DNA from: Lysobacteraceae bacterium UBA6001
GTDB taxonomy: Bacteria > Pseudomonadota > Gammaproteobacteria > Xanthomonadales > Xanthomonadaceae
Reading direction: 5' to 3'
Length of the DNA stretch: 16,598 nucleotides
NCBI GenBank assembly: GCA_002429615.1
Contig: DJAN01000003.1
Coordinates: 1-16,598, forward strand
Shown here: piece after piece, positions 1 to 13,787 of the stretch
Numbering within the stretch: the stretch's first letter is position 1
Layout of the letters: each line of letters begins with the position of its first letter
Notes under the pieces: model-generated
What the model was told of the DNA's origin: nothing
The model's database searches: none
What the model saw: the letters and a program-made list of their open reading frames with translations, nothing else
Made by a program: the position numbers and the translations under genes

Positions 1-538
1 AGACGTGTTCTCGATCTCGGGTCGTGGCACCGTGGTGACCGGTCGTATCGAGCGCGGCATCATCAAGGTCGGTGACGAAATCGAAATCGTCGGTATCCGT
101 CCGACCCAGAAGACCACCGTGACCGGCGTGGAAATGTTCCGCAAGCTGCTGGATCAGGGCCAGGCGGGTGACAACGCGGGTCTGCTGCTGCGCGGCACCA
201 AGCGTGACGACGTGGAGCGTGGCCAGGTGCTGGCCAAGCCGGGTTCGATCACCCCGCACACCGAGTTCGAAGCCGAGGTGTACGTGCTGTCGAAGGACGA
301 GGGCGGCCGTCACACCCCGTTCTTCAAGGGCTACCGTCCGCAGTTCTACTTCCGCACCACCGACATCACTGGCGCCGTCCAGCTGCCGGAAGGCGTGGAG
401 ATGGTGATGCCGGGTGACAACGTCAAGATGTCGGTCACCCTGATCAACCCGGTGGCGATGGACGAAGGCCTGCGTTTCGCGATTCGCGAAGGCGGCCGTA
501 CCGTCGGCGCCGGCGTGGTGGCCAAGATCACCAAGTAA
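1..538 (+). CDS. tuf: Elongation factor Tu, 3' part (first tuf copy)
   Basis: EF-Tu is the GTPase that carries aminoacyl-tRNA to the ribosomal A site. The window opens inside the gene: the last base of one codon is at 1 and the reading frame continues from a GAC codon at 2. About 178 residues remain, equal to roughly residue 217 to the C terminus by comparison with E. coli EF-Tu, so domain 1 (GTP binding) lies outside the window. What is present is beta-barrel domain 2 ([13 protein letters not shown] at the start) and domain 3 ([20 protein letters not shown], then the C-terminal [17 protein letters not shown]). The GTG at 5-7 is an internal valine codon, not a start. The gene lies directly upstream of tRNA-Trp and secE, the position of tufB in E. 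coli. Identification is secure; only the truncation by the window edge limits it. Confidence 0.98.
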   Translation, partial: DVFSISGRGTVVTGRIERGIIKVGDEIEIVGIRPTQKTTVTGVEMFRKLLDQGQAGDNAGLLLRGTKRDDVERGQVLAKPGSITPHTEFEAEVYVLSKDEGGRHTPFFKGYRPQFYFRTTDITGAVQLPEGVEMVMPGDNVKMSVTLINPVAMDEGLRFAIREGGRTVGAGVVAKITK

Positions 539-548
539 GTGCCTGCTG

Positions 549-570
549 TCCGGTGGCTTCGGCTGCCGGA
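549..570 (+). other. 9-bp hairpin with C(TTCG)G tetraloop after tuf
   Basis: TCCGGTGGC (549-557) pairs with GCTGCCGGA (562-570), including two G-T wobbles, closing a TTCG loop in the C(UUCG)G context, which is an exceptionally stable RNA tetraloop. It begins 10 nt after the tuf stop and has no U-run after it, so it is more likely a 3'-end stabiliser or exonuclease block than an intrinsic terminator. Confidence 0.5.
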
Positions 571-574
571 TCGC

Positions 575-613
575 ACGAACGGCGGGCCGGATTGAACATC
601 GGTCCGCCTTCGT
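575..613 (+). terminator. Imperfect hairpin upstream of tRNA-Trp, possible weak terminator
   Basis: ACGAA-GGCGG-CCG (575-589, with one bulged C at 580) pairs with CGG-CCGCC-TTCGT (600-613), leaving one G/T mismatch and a 10-nt loop. The downstream sequence TGTCTAAG is only mildly U-rich. It may partly terminate tuf transcripts or mark the 5' boundary for processing of the tRNA transcript. Termination is inferred only from structure. Confidence 0.3.
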
Positions 614-621
614 TGTCTAAG
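592..621 (+). promoter_or_regulatory. Possible sigma70 promoter for tRNA-Trp/secE/nusG
   Basis: TTGAAC (592-597) and TCTAAG (616-621) are separated by 18 nt, with TG at 614-615 directly before the -10 hexamer. The predicted start near 628 would lie just upstream of the tRNA 5' end at 632. The -35 fits the consensus well and the -10 only in four of six positions. The -35 overlaps the loop of the hairpin at 575-613. Read-through from tuf is an equally plausible source of this transcript. Confidence 0.3.
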
Positions 622-631
622 GGTTTCGTGT

Positions 632-707
<76 letters not shown>

Positions 708-754
708 TCTAATTCTTACGACCCAGGACAGATAAAGCGGGTATCCAGAGCCGG

Positions 755-1165
755 ATGAATAGCAAAATCGAATCTTCCAAGGGTGCTGCCGCCGCAGGTG
801 GCGACATCATCAAGTACGCCGTCTCCGCGGTCCTCGTGGTGGCGGGTCTTTTCGTTTGGTTCTGGTTCTCCGCTCCCGAGCGTGCTGCCCAGCTGGGTAG
901 CTGGACGCCGCAGATCCGCGGCCTGGCCGTGATCGTCGGCCTGGTGCTGGGTGCGCTGGTGTTCCTTGGCTCCACCAAGGGGCGTCAGACCCGTGAGTTC
1001 CTGTCCGAGTCTCGCTTTGAGTTGCGCAAGGTCGTATGGCCGACGCGCAAGGAATCCATTCAGACCACGTGGGTCGTCATTGTCGTGGTCATCGTCCTCA
1101 GCCTGATGCTGGGTGGTTTCGATTTCGTCATCCAGTTGGCCACCAAGTGGTTCCTGGGGCGTTGA
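755..1165 (+). CDS. secE: Preprotein translocase subunit SecE
   Basis: SecE is the essential small subunit that clamps the SecY channel in the inner membrane. The product is 136 aa, close to the three-helix E. coli form (127 aa). Membrane segments are visible at about residues 21-40 (rich in V, F and W), 56-72 ([17 protein letters not shown]) and 105-128. The family hallmark, an amphipathic cytosolic helix followed by the last membrane span, is at 85-104 and includes [10 protein letters not shown] (91-100). The ATG at 755 is chosen because no upstream in-frame start precedes it and the N terminus has normal length. No good Shine-Dalgarno sequence is visible before it. The stop codon is embedded in the ribosome binding site of nusG, so the two genes are probably translationally coupled, as in the conserved secE-nusG pair. 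Confidence 0.97.
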   Translation: MNSKIESSKGAAAAGGDIIKYAVSAVLVVAGLFVWFWFSAPERAAQLGSWTPQIRGLAVIVGLVLGALVFLGSTKGRQTREFLSESRFELRKVVWPTRKESIQTTWVVIVVVIVLSLMLGGFDFVIQLATKWFLGR

Positions 1166-1175
1166 GGAGGATTCT

Positions 1176-1733
1176 GTGAAGCGCTGGTACGTCGTTCACG
1201 CCTATTCAGGTTTCGAGAAGTCGGTGGCGCAGGCGCTGCGCGACCGTATTGCCCGTGAGGAAATGCAGGATCGCTTCGGCGACGTGCTGGTTCCGACCGA
1301 GGAAGTCGTGGAAATGCGCTCCGGCCAGAAGCGCCGTTCCGAGCGCAAGTTCTTCCCGGGTTACGTGCTGGTGCAGATCGAGACCCACGAAGAGGCCGGT
1401 ATCCCGCGCATCGACAACGAAAGCTGGCACCTGGTCAAAGAGACCTCGAAGGTGATGGGTTTCATCGGTGGCACCGCCGATCGCCCGCTGCCGATCCGCG
1501 ATGAGGAGGCCGATGCCATCCTTCAGCGCGTCCAGGACGGCGTGGAGAAGCCCCGTCCCAAGGTGCTGTTCGAGCCGGGCCAGATGGTCCGCGTCATCGA
1601 TGGCCCGTTCAACGACTTCAACGGCGTGGTCGAGGAAGTCAACTACGAGAAGAGCCGCCTGCGCGTGGCCGTCCTGATCTTCGGCCGTTCGACCCCCGTC
1701 GAGCTGGAATTCGGTCAGGTCGAGAAGGGCTGA
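1176..1733 (+). CDS. nusG: Transcription termination/antitermination factor NusG
   Basis: NusG binds the RNA polymerase clamp through its N-terminal NGN domain, suppresses pausing, and uses its KOW domain to contact either Rho or ribosomal protein S10. The product is 185 aa (E. coli 181). The NGN core is marked by [12 protein letters not shown] (4-15) and [10 protein letters not shown] (58-67). The KOW domain spans about 132-183 with [13 protein letters not shown] and FNGVVEEV, ending in [17 protein letters not shown]. The start is GTG at 1176: it gives the family's exact N terminus ([12 protein letters not shown]) and lies 5 nt after GAGGAGG (1164-1170), which overlaps the secE stop. The next ATG upstream in frame, at 1113, would add 21 residues read from the secE coding region and is unlikely. 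Confidence 0.97.
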   Translation: MKRWYVVHAYSGFEKSVAQALRDRIAREEMQDRFGDVLVPTEEVVEMRSGQKRRSERKFFPGYVLVQIETHEEAGIPRIDNESWHLVKETSKVMGFIGGTADRPLPIRDEEADAILQRVQDGVEKPRPKVLFEPGQMVRVIDGPFNDFNGVVEEVNYEKSRLRVAVLIFGRSTPVELEFGQVEKG

Positions 1734-1743
1734 ACAGGGCCCC

Positions 1744-1765
1744 GGCCGCCGCTTGAGCGGCGGCC
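1744..1765 (+). other. 9-bp GC hairpin after nusG
   Basis: GGCCGCCGC (1744-1752) pairs perfectly with GCGGCGGCC (1757-1765) around TTGA. It starts 10 nt after the nusG stop. The sequence after it (CCAAAAC) has no U-run, so it lacks the intrinsic terminator signature. It overlaps the candidate -35 of the rplK promoter. Confidence 0.5.
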
Positions 1766-1783
1766 CCAAAACACTGCTATACT
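1753..1783 (+). promoter_or_regulatory. sigma70-type promoter for rplK-rplA
   Basis: An extended -10 TGC-TATACT occupies 1775-1783. TTGAGC at 1753-1758 is a candidate -35 with a long 19-nt spacer, compensated by the TGn extension. Initiation would be near 1790. The discriminator after the -10 is GCGCGGC, the GC-rich type linked to negative control by ppGpp/DksA at ribosomal promoters in E. coli. Its position matches that of the known L11 operon promoter. The stringent effect is inferred. Confidence 0.65.
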
Positions 1784-1794
1784 GCGCGGCTCGC

Positions 1795-1838
1795 TCTCCT
1801 GGCGAATCGCCAGGAGACTCGGCCACCGAAGGGTGGCC
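1795..1838 (+). promoter_or_regulatory. Two perfect hairpins at the 5' end of the rplK leader
   Basis: TCTCCTGGCG (1795-1804) pairs perfectly with CGCCAGGAGA (1808-1817) around a 3-nt loop. Three bases later GGCCACC (1821-1827) pairs with GGTGGCC (1832-1838) around GAAG. They would form within the first 50 nt of the predicted transcript. Neither is followed by a U-run. A role in protecting the 5' end or guiding leader folding is inferred. Confidence 0.5.
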
Positions 1839-1860
1839 GTCTGCGCAAGTAAAACGCGAT

Positions 1861-1922
1861 GCCGGGGCGCGTACGTTACTCCCGGCCCGATGGGGAGCCT
1901 GAAGTCCAGGCGCTAGCACCCG
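1861..1922 (+). promoter_or_regulatory. Probable L1-binding autoregulatory element before rplK
   Basis: The segment GATGGGGAGCCTGAAG (1889-1904) resembles the L1-stalk rRNA sequence GGTGGGAGGCTTTGAAG as I recall it from E. coli 23S rRNA. Locally GCCTG (1897-1901) pairs with CAGGC (1907-1911) around AAGTC, and GGG (1893-1895) can pair with CCC (1919-1921) across an asymmetric internal loop, the expected shape of L1 targets. Upstream, GCCGGG (1861-1866) pairs with CCCGGC (1881-1886). In E. coli excess L1 binds the L11 leader and represses both genes. The assignment rests on position and resemblance, not on an alignment. Confidence 0.45.
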
Positions 1923-1934
1923 GAGAGCACTCAA

Positions 1935-2363
1935 ATGGCAAAGAAAGTTGTCGGTTACATCAAGCTGCAGGTGAAGGCTGGTCAGGCCAATCCCTCGCCG
2001 CCGGTCGGTCCTGCGCTGGGTCAGCGCGGCCTGAACATCATGGAGTTCTGCAAGGCGTTCAACGCCGCCACGCAGAAGCTCGAGCCGGGTCTGCCGACCC
2101 CGGTCATCATCACGGCCTATTCGGACCGTACGTTCACCTTCATCACCAAGAGCACCCCGGCCAGCGTTCTGCTGAAGAAGGCCGCCGGCGTCGCCTCGGG
2201 CTCCAAGCGCCCGAACACCGAGAAGGTGGGCAAGGTGACCCGCAAGCAGCTCGAGGAAATCGCCAAGGCGAAGGAAGCCGACCTGACGGCGGCCGAGCTG
2301 GAAGCTGCGGTGCGTACGATTGCGGGCTCGGCCCGTTCCATGGGCCTGGTGGTGGAGGGTTAA
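1935..2363 (+). CDS. rplK: 50S ribosomal protein L11
   Basis: L11 binds 23S rRNA at the base of the stalk (GTPase-associated centre) and is needed for RelA activation by stalled ribosomes. The product is 142 aa, the same as E. coli L11. The N-terminal domain carries the conserved proline-rich stretch [15 protein letters not shown] (20-34), the site bordering thiostrepton action. The C-terminal rRNA-binding domain from about residue 70 ends in the typical [16 protein letters not shown]. The ATG at 1935 follows GGAGAG (1922-1927) at 7 nt. rplA follows after only 4 nt and its ribosome binding site lies within the last codons of rplK, consistent with coupled translation and joint repression by L1. 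Confidence 0.98.
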   Translation: MAKKVVGYIKLQVKAGQANPSPPVGPALGQRGLNIMEFCKAFNAATQKLEPGLPTPVIITAYSDRTFTFITKSTPASVLLKKAAGVASGSKRPNTEKVGKVTRKQLEEIAKAKEADLTAAELEAAVRTIAGSARSMGLVVEG

Positions 2364-2367
2364 TCAG

Positions 2368-3066
2368 ATGGCACAGACCAAGCGTGAGAAGGCCATCAAG
2401 GCCGCCGTCGTTCCGGGCAAGTCGTATGCCTTCGAGGACGCGATCAAGATCCTGAAGACCGTCACCAAGGCCAAGTTCGTCGAGTCCGTCGACGTTGCCG
2501 TGCGCCTGGGCGTGGACGCCAAGAAGTCGGACCAGCAGGTGCGCGGTTCGACCGTGCTGCCGGCCGGTACCGGCAAGAGCGTGCGCGTGGCCGTGTTCGC
2601 CCCGGCGGGTGCCAAGGCTGAAGAGGCCCTGGCTGCCGGCGCCGAGGCGGTGGGCATGGAAGACCTGGCCGAGAAGATGCAGGCCGGCGATCTGAACTAT
2701 GACGTCGTCATCGCCACCCCGGACGCGATGCGCGTCGTGGGTAAGCTGGGTACCGTGCTGGGCCCGCGCGGCCTGATGCCGAACCCGAAGGTCGGCACCG
2801 TCTCCCCGAACCCGGGCGAAGCGGTGAAGAACGCCAAGTCGGGCCAGGTGCGTTACCGCACCGACAAGGCCGGCATCATCCACTGCACCATCGGCAAGGC
2901 CAACTTCGACGACGAAGCGCTGAAGTCGAACCTGCAGGCGCTGCTGATCGACCTGGTCAAGGCCAAGCCGGCCACCTCGAAGGGTACCTACCTGCAGAAG
3001 GTGTCGCTGAGCTCGACCATGGGCCCGGGCGTCACCGTCGACCAGTCCAGCCTTTCGCTGAAGTGA
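2368..3066 (+). CDS. rplA: 50S ribosomal protein L1
   Basis: L1 forms the mobile L1 stalk at the E site of the 50S subunit, where it helps release deacylated tRNA, and it is the classical repressor of its own operon. The product is 232 aa (E. coli 234). It contains the family signature [15 protein letters not shown] (about 131-145) in domain II and the C-terminal [11 protein letters not shown] motif in domain I. The ATG at 2368 is chosen because it gives the usual N terminus ([11 protein letters not shown]) and lies 9 nt after GGAGG (2354-2358). An ATG 48 nt upstream in the same frame lies inside rplK and would add a 16-residue tail with no family counterpart. Confidence 0.98.
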   Translation: MAQTKREKAIKAAVVPGKSYAFEDAIKILKTVTKAKFVESVDVAVRLGVDAKKSDQQVRGSTVLPAGTGKSVRVAVFAPAGAKAEEALAAGAEAVGMEDLAEKMQAGDLNYDVVIATPDAMRVVGKLGTVLGPRGLMPNPKVGTVSPNPGEAVKNAKSGQVRYRTDKAGIIHCTIGKANFDDEALKSNLQALLIDLVKAKPATSKGTYLQKVSLSSTMGPGVTVDQSSLSLK

Positions 3067-3493
3067 TCGAAGGGCGGGGCGGCCTGTCATCAGGCCGTCT
3101 TGTCCCGGTAGTACAGGTTTCAACCCGCCTCGGCTCCGGCCGGGGCAGGACATTTGAAGGCGACCGCCCGCTTCGGCTGGCGGTAGCCGTCAAAGACCGC
3201 AGGCGCGGTGTGTGCAGATCGGCGACGGGCATGGAAGCTCGCTATGGCAGGGAGTCGCCGCCGGTTTCGCAGCAGCGCTTAATCCACCTCCGCAAGGAGG
3301 CAGGCCTGCGTAGATGGTGTCGCCCTTCTGGAGTTTTTCTGGTTACGCGGTCTGGGATTTCCCAGGTTGGCTCACTCCAGGTCTAGAACGGCCACCACCG
3401 GGGCATCGGTCGATGCCCCCGGCGTCCAGGAAGGATGCCGCCCTGGACCGCAAGCGGCAGGAGCCGTGCGCGGAGTTCAATTGGAGGAGTGCA
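3067..3493 (+). promoter_or_regulatory. Structured 427-nt rplA-rplJ intergenic region / L10 leader
   Basis: No convincing gene lies here. Hairpins found by eye: CGGCCTG/CAGGCCG (3080-3097) followed by TCTTGT, a weak terminator-like element after rplA; ACCGCC..GGCGGT with inner GC/GC and a C(TTCG)G loop (3163-3184); CCTCC-GCAA-GGAGG (3287-3300); CC-GCGTAG (3305-3313) with TTACGC-GG (3343-3350); CTGGG-ATTT-CCCAG (3352-3365); GGGGCATC/GATGCCCC (3400-3419); GTCCAGG/CCTGGAC (3424-3448). CTGGAG (3328-3333) can also pair with CTCCAG (3375-3380). In E. coli the L10-(L12)4 complex binds the rplJ leader to repress rplJL, and the segment 3305-3380 is the likely counterpart. I could not identify a convincing promoter in it. 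Confidence 0.6.
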
Positions 3494-4018
3494 ATGGCTC
3501 TCAATCTGTCCCAGAAGCAAGAAGTTGTCGCCGAACTGGCAGACGTCGCCGCCAAGGCCCACTCCTTGATCGCAGCCGAATACGCTGGCACCACGGTCTC
3601 CCAGATGACCGCGATGCGCAAGCAGGCCCGCGAAACCGGTGTTTTCTTGAAGGTTGTCAAGAACACGCTGGCCGCGCGCGCCGTCGAAGGCACCGATTAC
3701 GCAGTCGTCAAGGACAAGCTGGTTGGTCCGCTGCTGTATGCGTTCTCGCTCGAGGAGCCCGGCGCTGCCGGTCGCCTGATCAAGGAATTTGCCAAGGGTA
3801 ACGACAAGCTGCAGGCGAAGGTCGTTTCGATCGGTGGTGAGGTCTTCCCGGCCAGCCACGTCGACGTCCTGGCTTCGCTGCCGACCCGCGACCAGGCCCT
3901 GGCCATGCTGGCCCGCGTCCTGACCGAGCCGGTGACGATGTTCGCCCGCGCCGTCAAGGCCGTCGGCGAGAAGCAGGAAGGTGGCGCTGCCGCCGAACCT
4001 GTCGCCGAAACCGCCTGA
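3494..4018 (+). CDS. rplJ: 50S ribosomal protein L10
   Basis: L10 (P0 family) anchors the L7/L12 dimers to the 23S rRNA GTPase centre beside L11, and as a complex with L7/L12 represses translation of its own mRNA. The product is 174 aa, slightly longer than E. coli L10 (165 aa), the excess lying in the alanine- and glutamate-rich C-terminal tail. The globular N-terminal rRNA-binding domain begins [15 protein letters not shown] and contains [15 protein letters not shown]. The C-terminal helix that binds L12 dimers is represented by the stretch from about residue 135 ([18 protein letters not shown]). The ATG at 3494 lies 6 nt after GGAGG (3483-3487). A longer reading from 3314 would translate through the structured leader and is rejected. 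Confidence 0.97.
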   Translation: MALNLSQKQEVVAELADVAAKAHSLIAAEYAGTTVSQMTAMRKQARETGVFLKVVKNTLAARAVEGTDYAVVKDKLVGPLLYAFSLEEPGAAGRLIKEFAKGNDKLQAKVVSIGGEVFPASHVDVLASLPTRDQALAMLARVLTEPVTMFARAVKAVGEKQEGGAAAEPVAETA

Positions 4019-4080
4019 GTTCGATGTCCCTAGCTTTCCGCTAGAAACACCATCCAGAAAATTTTCAGAAGGTAATCAAA

Positions 4081-4449
4081 ATGTCCCTTACCAACGAGCA
4101 GATCGTCGACGCCATCGCCGAGAAGTCCCTGATGGAAGTGATGGACCTGGTCAAGGCCATCGAAGACAAGTTCGGCGTCTCCGCCGCCGCCCCGGTGGCT
4201 GTTGCCGCCGCTGCCGGCCCGGCCGCCGCTGTCGAAGAGCAGACCGAGTTCAACATCATCCTGAAGGACGCCGGCGCCAAGAAGGTCGACGTCATCAAGG
4301 CTGTCCGCGCCATCACCGGCCTGGGCCTGAAGGAAGCCAAGGACCTCACCGAGGCCGGCGGCGTCCTGAAGGAAGCCGTGTCGAAGGAAGACGCCGAGAA
4401 GTTCAAGAAGGATCTCGAGGCCGCTGGCGCGACCGTCGAAGTCAAGTAA
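4081..4449 (+). CDS. rplL: 50S ribosomal protein L7/L12
   Basis: L7/L12 is the multi-copy stalk protein that recruits and activates IF2, EF-Tu, EF-G and RF3. The product is 122 aa (E. coli 121). The dimerisation domain covers about residues 1-33 ([29 protein letters not shown]). The Ala/Pro-rich hinge follows at about 36-52 ([20 protein letters not shown]), and the C-terminal factor-binding domain from about 54 contains [17 protein letters not shown] and [17 protein letters not shown] at 4067-4072 gives 8-nt spacing to the ATG. It follows rplJ by 62 nt. L7/L12 is needed at a higher copy number than L10, and the attenuator-like structure after this gene would let rplJL transcripts outnumber rpoBC. 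Confidence 0.98.
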   Translation: MSLTNEQIVDAIAEKSLMEVMDLVKAIEDKFGVSAAAPVAVAAAAGPAAAVEEQTEFNIILKDAGAKKVDVIKAVRAITGLGLKEAKDLTEAGGVLKEAVSKEDAEKFKKDLEAAGATVEVK

Positions 4450-4459
4450 GCAGCACCTT

Positions 4460-4518
4460 GCATCGCCAGCCTTATACGGCGGTGCACTGAAGGCTGGGGG
4501 CGAAAGCCCCCGGCCTTT
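4460..4518 (+). terminator. rplL-rpoB attenuator with alternative antiterminator pairing
   Basis: AAGGCTGGGGGC (4490-4501) pairs with GCCCCCGGCCTT (4506-4517, one T-G wobble) around a GAAA tetraloop and runs into TTT (4516-4518), an intrinsic-terminator-like hairpin with a short U-run. Just upstream, GCATCGCC (4460-4467) pairs with GGCGGTGC (4478-4485). Alternatively CCAGCCTT (4466-4473) pairs perfectly with AAGGCTGG (4490-4497), which excludes both other stems. E. coli has a partial terminator at the same place that lowers rpoBC transcription relative to rplJL; partial termination here is inferred. Confidence 0.6.
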
Positions 4519-4556
4519 GGCCGTTGATGGGATCCAGAGTCCCTCGCGGTCAAAAC

Positions 4557-4646
4557 CCAACTCGCATTTTTCGGAGTTGGTAGTTGGAAGTAGCGGGAGA
4601 AGGCGTGCTGGTGCCGGCAATACCAGCGACTTCCAACTGACAACTC
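4557..4646 (+). repeat. Long imperfect inverted repeat upstream of rpoB (RNase III-type substrate or dispersed palindrome)
   Basis: GAGTTG (4574-4579) and AGTTGGAAGT (4582-4591) pair with ACTTCCAACT (4629-4638) and CAACTC (4641-4646), separated by a 2x2 internal loop, giving 16 bp in the arms. A third stem GCTGGT/ACCAGC (4607-4612/4622-4627) caps the structure. CCAACTC (4557-4563) can compete for GAGTTGG (4574-4580). In E. coli an RNase III site separates rplL from rpoB. The short iterated AGTTGG words and lower GC than the neighbours would also fit a dispersed palindromic repeat. Confidence 0.5.
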
Positions 4647-4667
4647 ATTCTTCAAAAGCATGACTCT

Positions 4668-4687
4668 GGGCCGCGGGCGCGCGGCCC
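4668..4687 (+). other. 8-bp GC hairpin just upstream of the rpoB ribosome binding site
   Basis: GGGCCGCG (4668-4675) pairs perfectly with CGCGGCCC (4680-4687) around GGCG, ending 8 nt before the rpoB Shine-Dalgarno AAGGTGGA (4696-4703). It overlaps an alternative upstream ATG at 4660, which argues against translation starting there. It may keep the ribosome binding site clear of upstream structure. Confidence 0.45.
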
Positions 4688-4710
4688 CCACAGCCAAGGT
4701 GGAAGATCCC

Positions 4711-8865
<4,155 letters not shown>

Positions 8866-8872
8866 TCGCGCG

Positions 8873-8901
8873 GGCGCGGATGCCACACCGGCATCCGCGC
8901 C
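8873..8901 (+). other. Perfect 12-bp hairpin in the rpoB-rpoC gap
   Basis: GGCGCGGATGCC (8873-8884) pairs without mismatch with GGCATCCGCGCC (8890-8901) around ACACC, starting 7 nt after the rpoB stop. No U-run follows (next bases GCCACAAG), so it should not terminate transcription. A processing or stability element between the two cistrons is the likely role (inference). Confidence 0.55.
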
Positions 8902-8959
8902 GCCACAAGCGTCCGACAGTCCCCATCGACACAAGTATTCCTCCTGACGGAGAAACACC

Positions 8960-13180
<4,221 letters not shown>

Positions 13181-13187
13181 GCAATAA

Positions 13188-13248
13188 CCCGGCGCGGCTG
13201 AACAGGCCGCGCCGGGGCGCTGGAAGAGGGCAGGAAGCCCTCCGTTTT
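13188..13248 (+). terminator. Tandem terminator after rpoC
   Basis: CCCGGCGCGGC (13188-13198) pairs perfectly with GCCGCGCCGGG (13206-13216) around a 7-nt loop. A second stem, GAGGGC (13226-13231) with GCCCTC (13237-13242), follows, then CG and TTTT (13245-13248). The second has the layout of a Rho-independent terminator, and the first could reinforce it. Together they end the long rpl-rpoBC transcription unit before the separate promoter of the str operon. Confidence 0.65.
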
Positions 13249-13287
13249 CCCGGCCCGGATGGGCCAGCAGGCCGAAAACCCGTGCGG

Positions 13288-13317
13288 TTGACGGGAATTT
13301 GACCTGCCAGCTATACT
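13288..13317 (+). promoter_or_regulatory. sigma70 promoter of the str operon
   Basis: TTGACG (13288-13293) and TATACT (13312-13317) are separated by 18 nt, each matching five of six consensus bases. Initiation is expected near 13324. The discriminator is CCCGCC, GC-rich as in stringently controlled ribosomal promoters. It sits between the rpoC terminator and rpsL, so it should drive rpsL-rpsG-fusA and at least part of tuf. Confidence 0.75.
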
Positions 13318-13327
13318 CCCGCCTCTC

Positions 13328-13376
13328 GGCAGGCCGGCCTTTCGGCCTGTCGTCGTTTTCATGAGGGTCCGACGAC
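13328..13376 (+). promoter_or_regulatory. rpsL leader with overlapping alternative hairpins
   Basis: GGCAGGCCG (13328-13336) pairs with CGGCCTGTC (13343-13351, one G-T wobble) around GCCTTT, followed after GTCG by TTTT (13356-13359), which resembles an attenuator. GTCGTCG (13349-13355) can instead pair perfectly with CGACGAC (13370-13376). The two stems share 13349-13351, so they compete at the base. It lies at the very 5' end of the predicted transcript. Regulation is inferred from structure only. Confidence 0.4.
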
Positions 13377-13399
13377 CTTCCAATCAGAAGAATCCACTG

Positions 13400-13774
13400 A
13401 TGGCGACTATCAATCAGCTGGTCCGCAAGCCTCGGCAAGCGACCACCTACAAGAGTGCCTCCCCGGCGCTGGACAAGTGTCCGCAGCGTCGTGGCGTGTG
13501 CACGCGCGTTTACACCACCACCCCGAAGAAGCCGAACTCGGCCCTCCGTAAGGTTGCGAAGGTTCGCCTGACCAACCAGGAAGAGGTCATCAGCTACATC
13601 GGCGGCGAAGGCCACAACCTGCAGGAACACTCCGTGGTCCTGATCCGTGGTGGCCGAGTCAAGGATCTGCCGGGTGTCCGTTACCACACCGTCCGTGGTT
13701 CGCTCGACGCCGCTGGCGTTGCCAAGCGCCGCCAGGGCCGTTCGAAGTACGGCGCCAAGCGCCCGAAGAGCTAA
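13400..13774 (+). CDS. rpsL: 30S ribosomal protein S12
   Basis: S12 sits at the decoding centre of the 30S subunit and tunes accuracy; it is the classical streptomycin-resistance protein. The product is 124 aa, the same as E. coli. The conserved [19 protein letters not shown] (39-57) and KDLPGVRYH (88-96) are present. Lysines 43, 44 and 88 are unaltered, so the gene encodes a streptomycin-sensitive form by the usual substitutions. D89 is the residue modified by RimO in bacteria that have that enzyme. The ATG at 13400 gives the family N terminus ([12 protein letters not shown]) and follows AGAAG at 13386-13390. An in-frame ATG at 13361 lies in the leader and would add 13 unrelated residues. 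Confidence 0.98.
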   Translation: MATINQLVRKPRQATTYKSASPALDKCPQRRGVCTRVYTTTPKKPNSALRKVAKVRLTNQEEVISYIGGEGHNLQEHSVVLIRGGRVKDLPGVRYHTVRGSLDAAGVAKRRQGRSKYGAKRPKS

Positions 13775-13787
13775 GGAAAATTAACTA

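Noticed and set aside
2143..3153. Minus-strand frame of 336 codons opposite rplK-rplA
   Set aside because: Arg/Gly/His-rich shadow of two certain ribosomal protein genes.
3154..3182. TTGAAG as a -35 for an rplJ promoter
   Set aside because: No -10-like hexamer occurs 15-19 nt downstream, where the sequence is CTGGCGG and part of a UUCG hairpin.
3063..3386. Plus-strand frame of 107 codons in the rplA-rplJ gap
   Set aside because: It overlaps the rplA end and crosses several strong leader hairpins. There is no convincing Shine-Dalgarno and the composition (Arg/Gly/Ser-rich) is that of untranslated GC-rich DNA.
4466..4478. TATACG-like -10 element in the rplL-rpoB gap
   Set aside because: No -35 at a usable distance (TTGCAT is only 9 nt away) and it lies in the loop of the attenuator hairpin.
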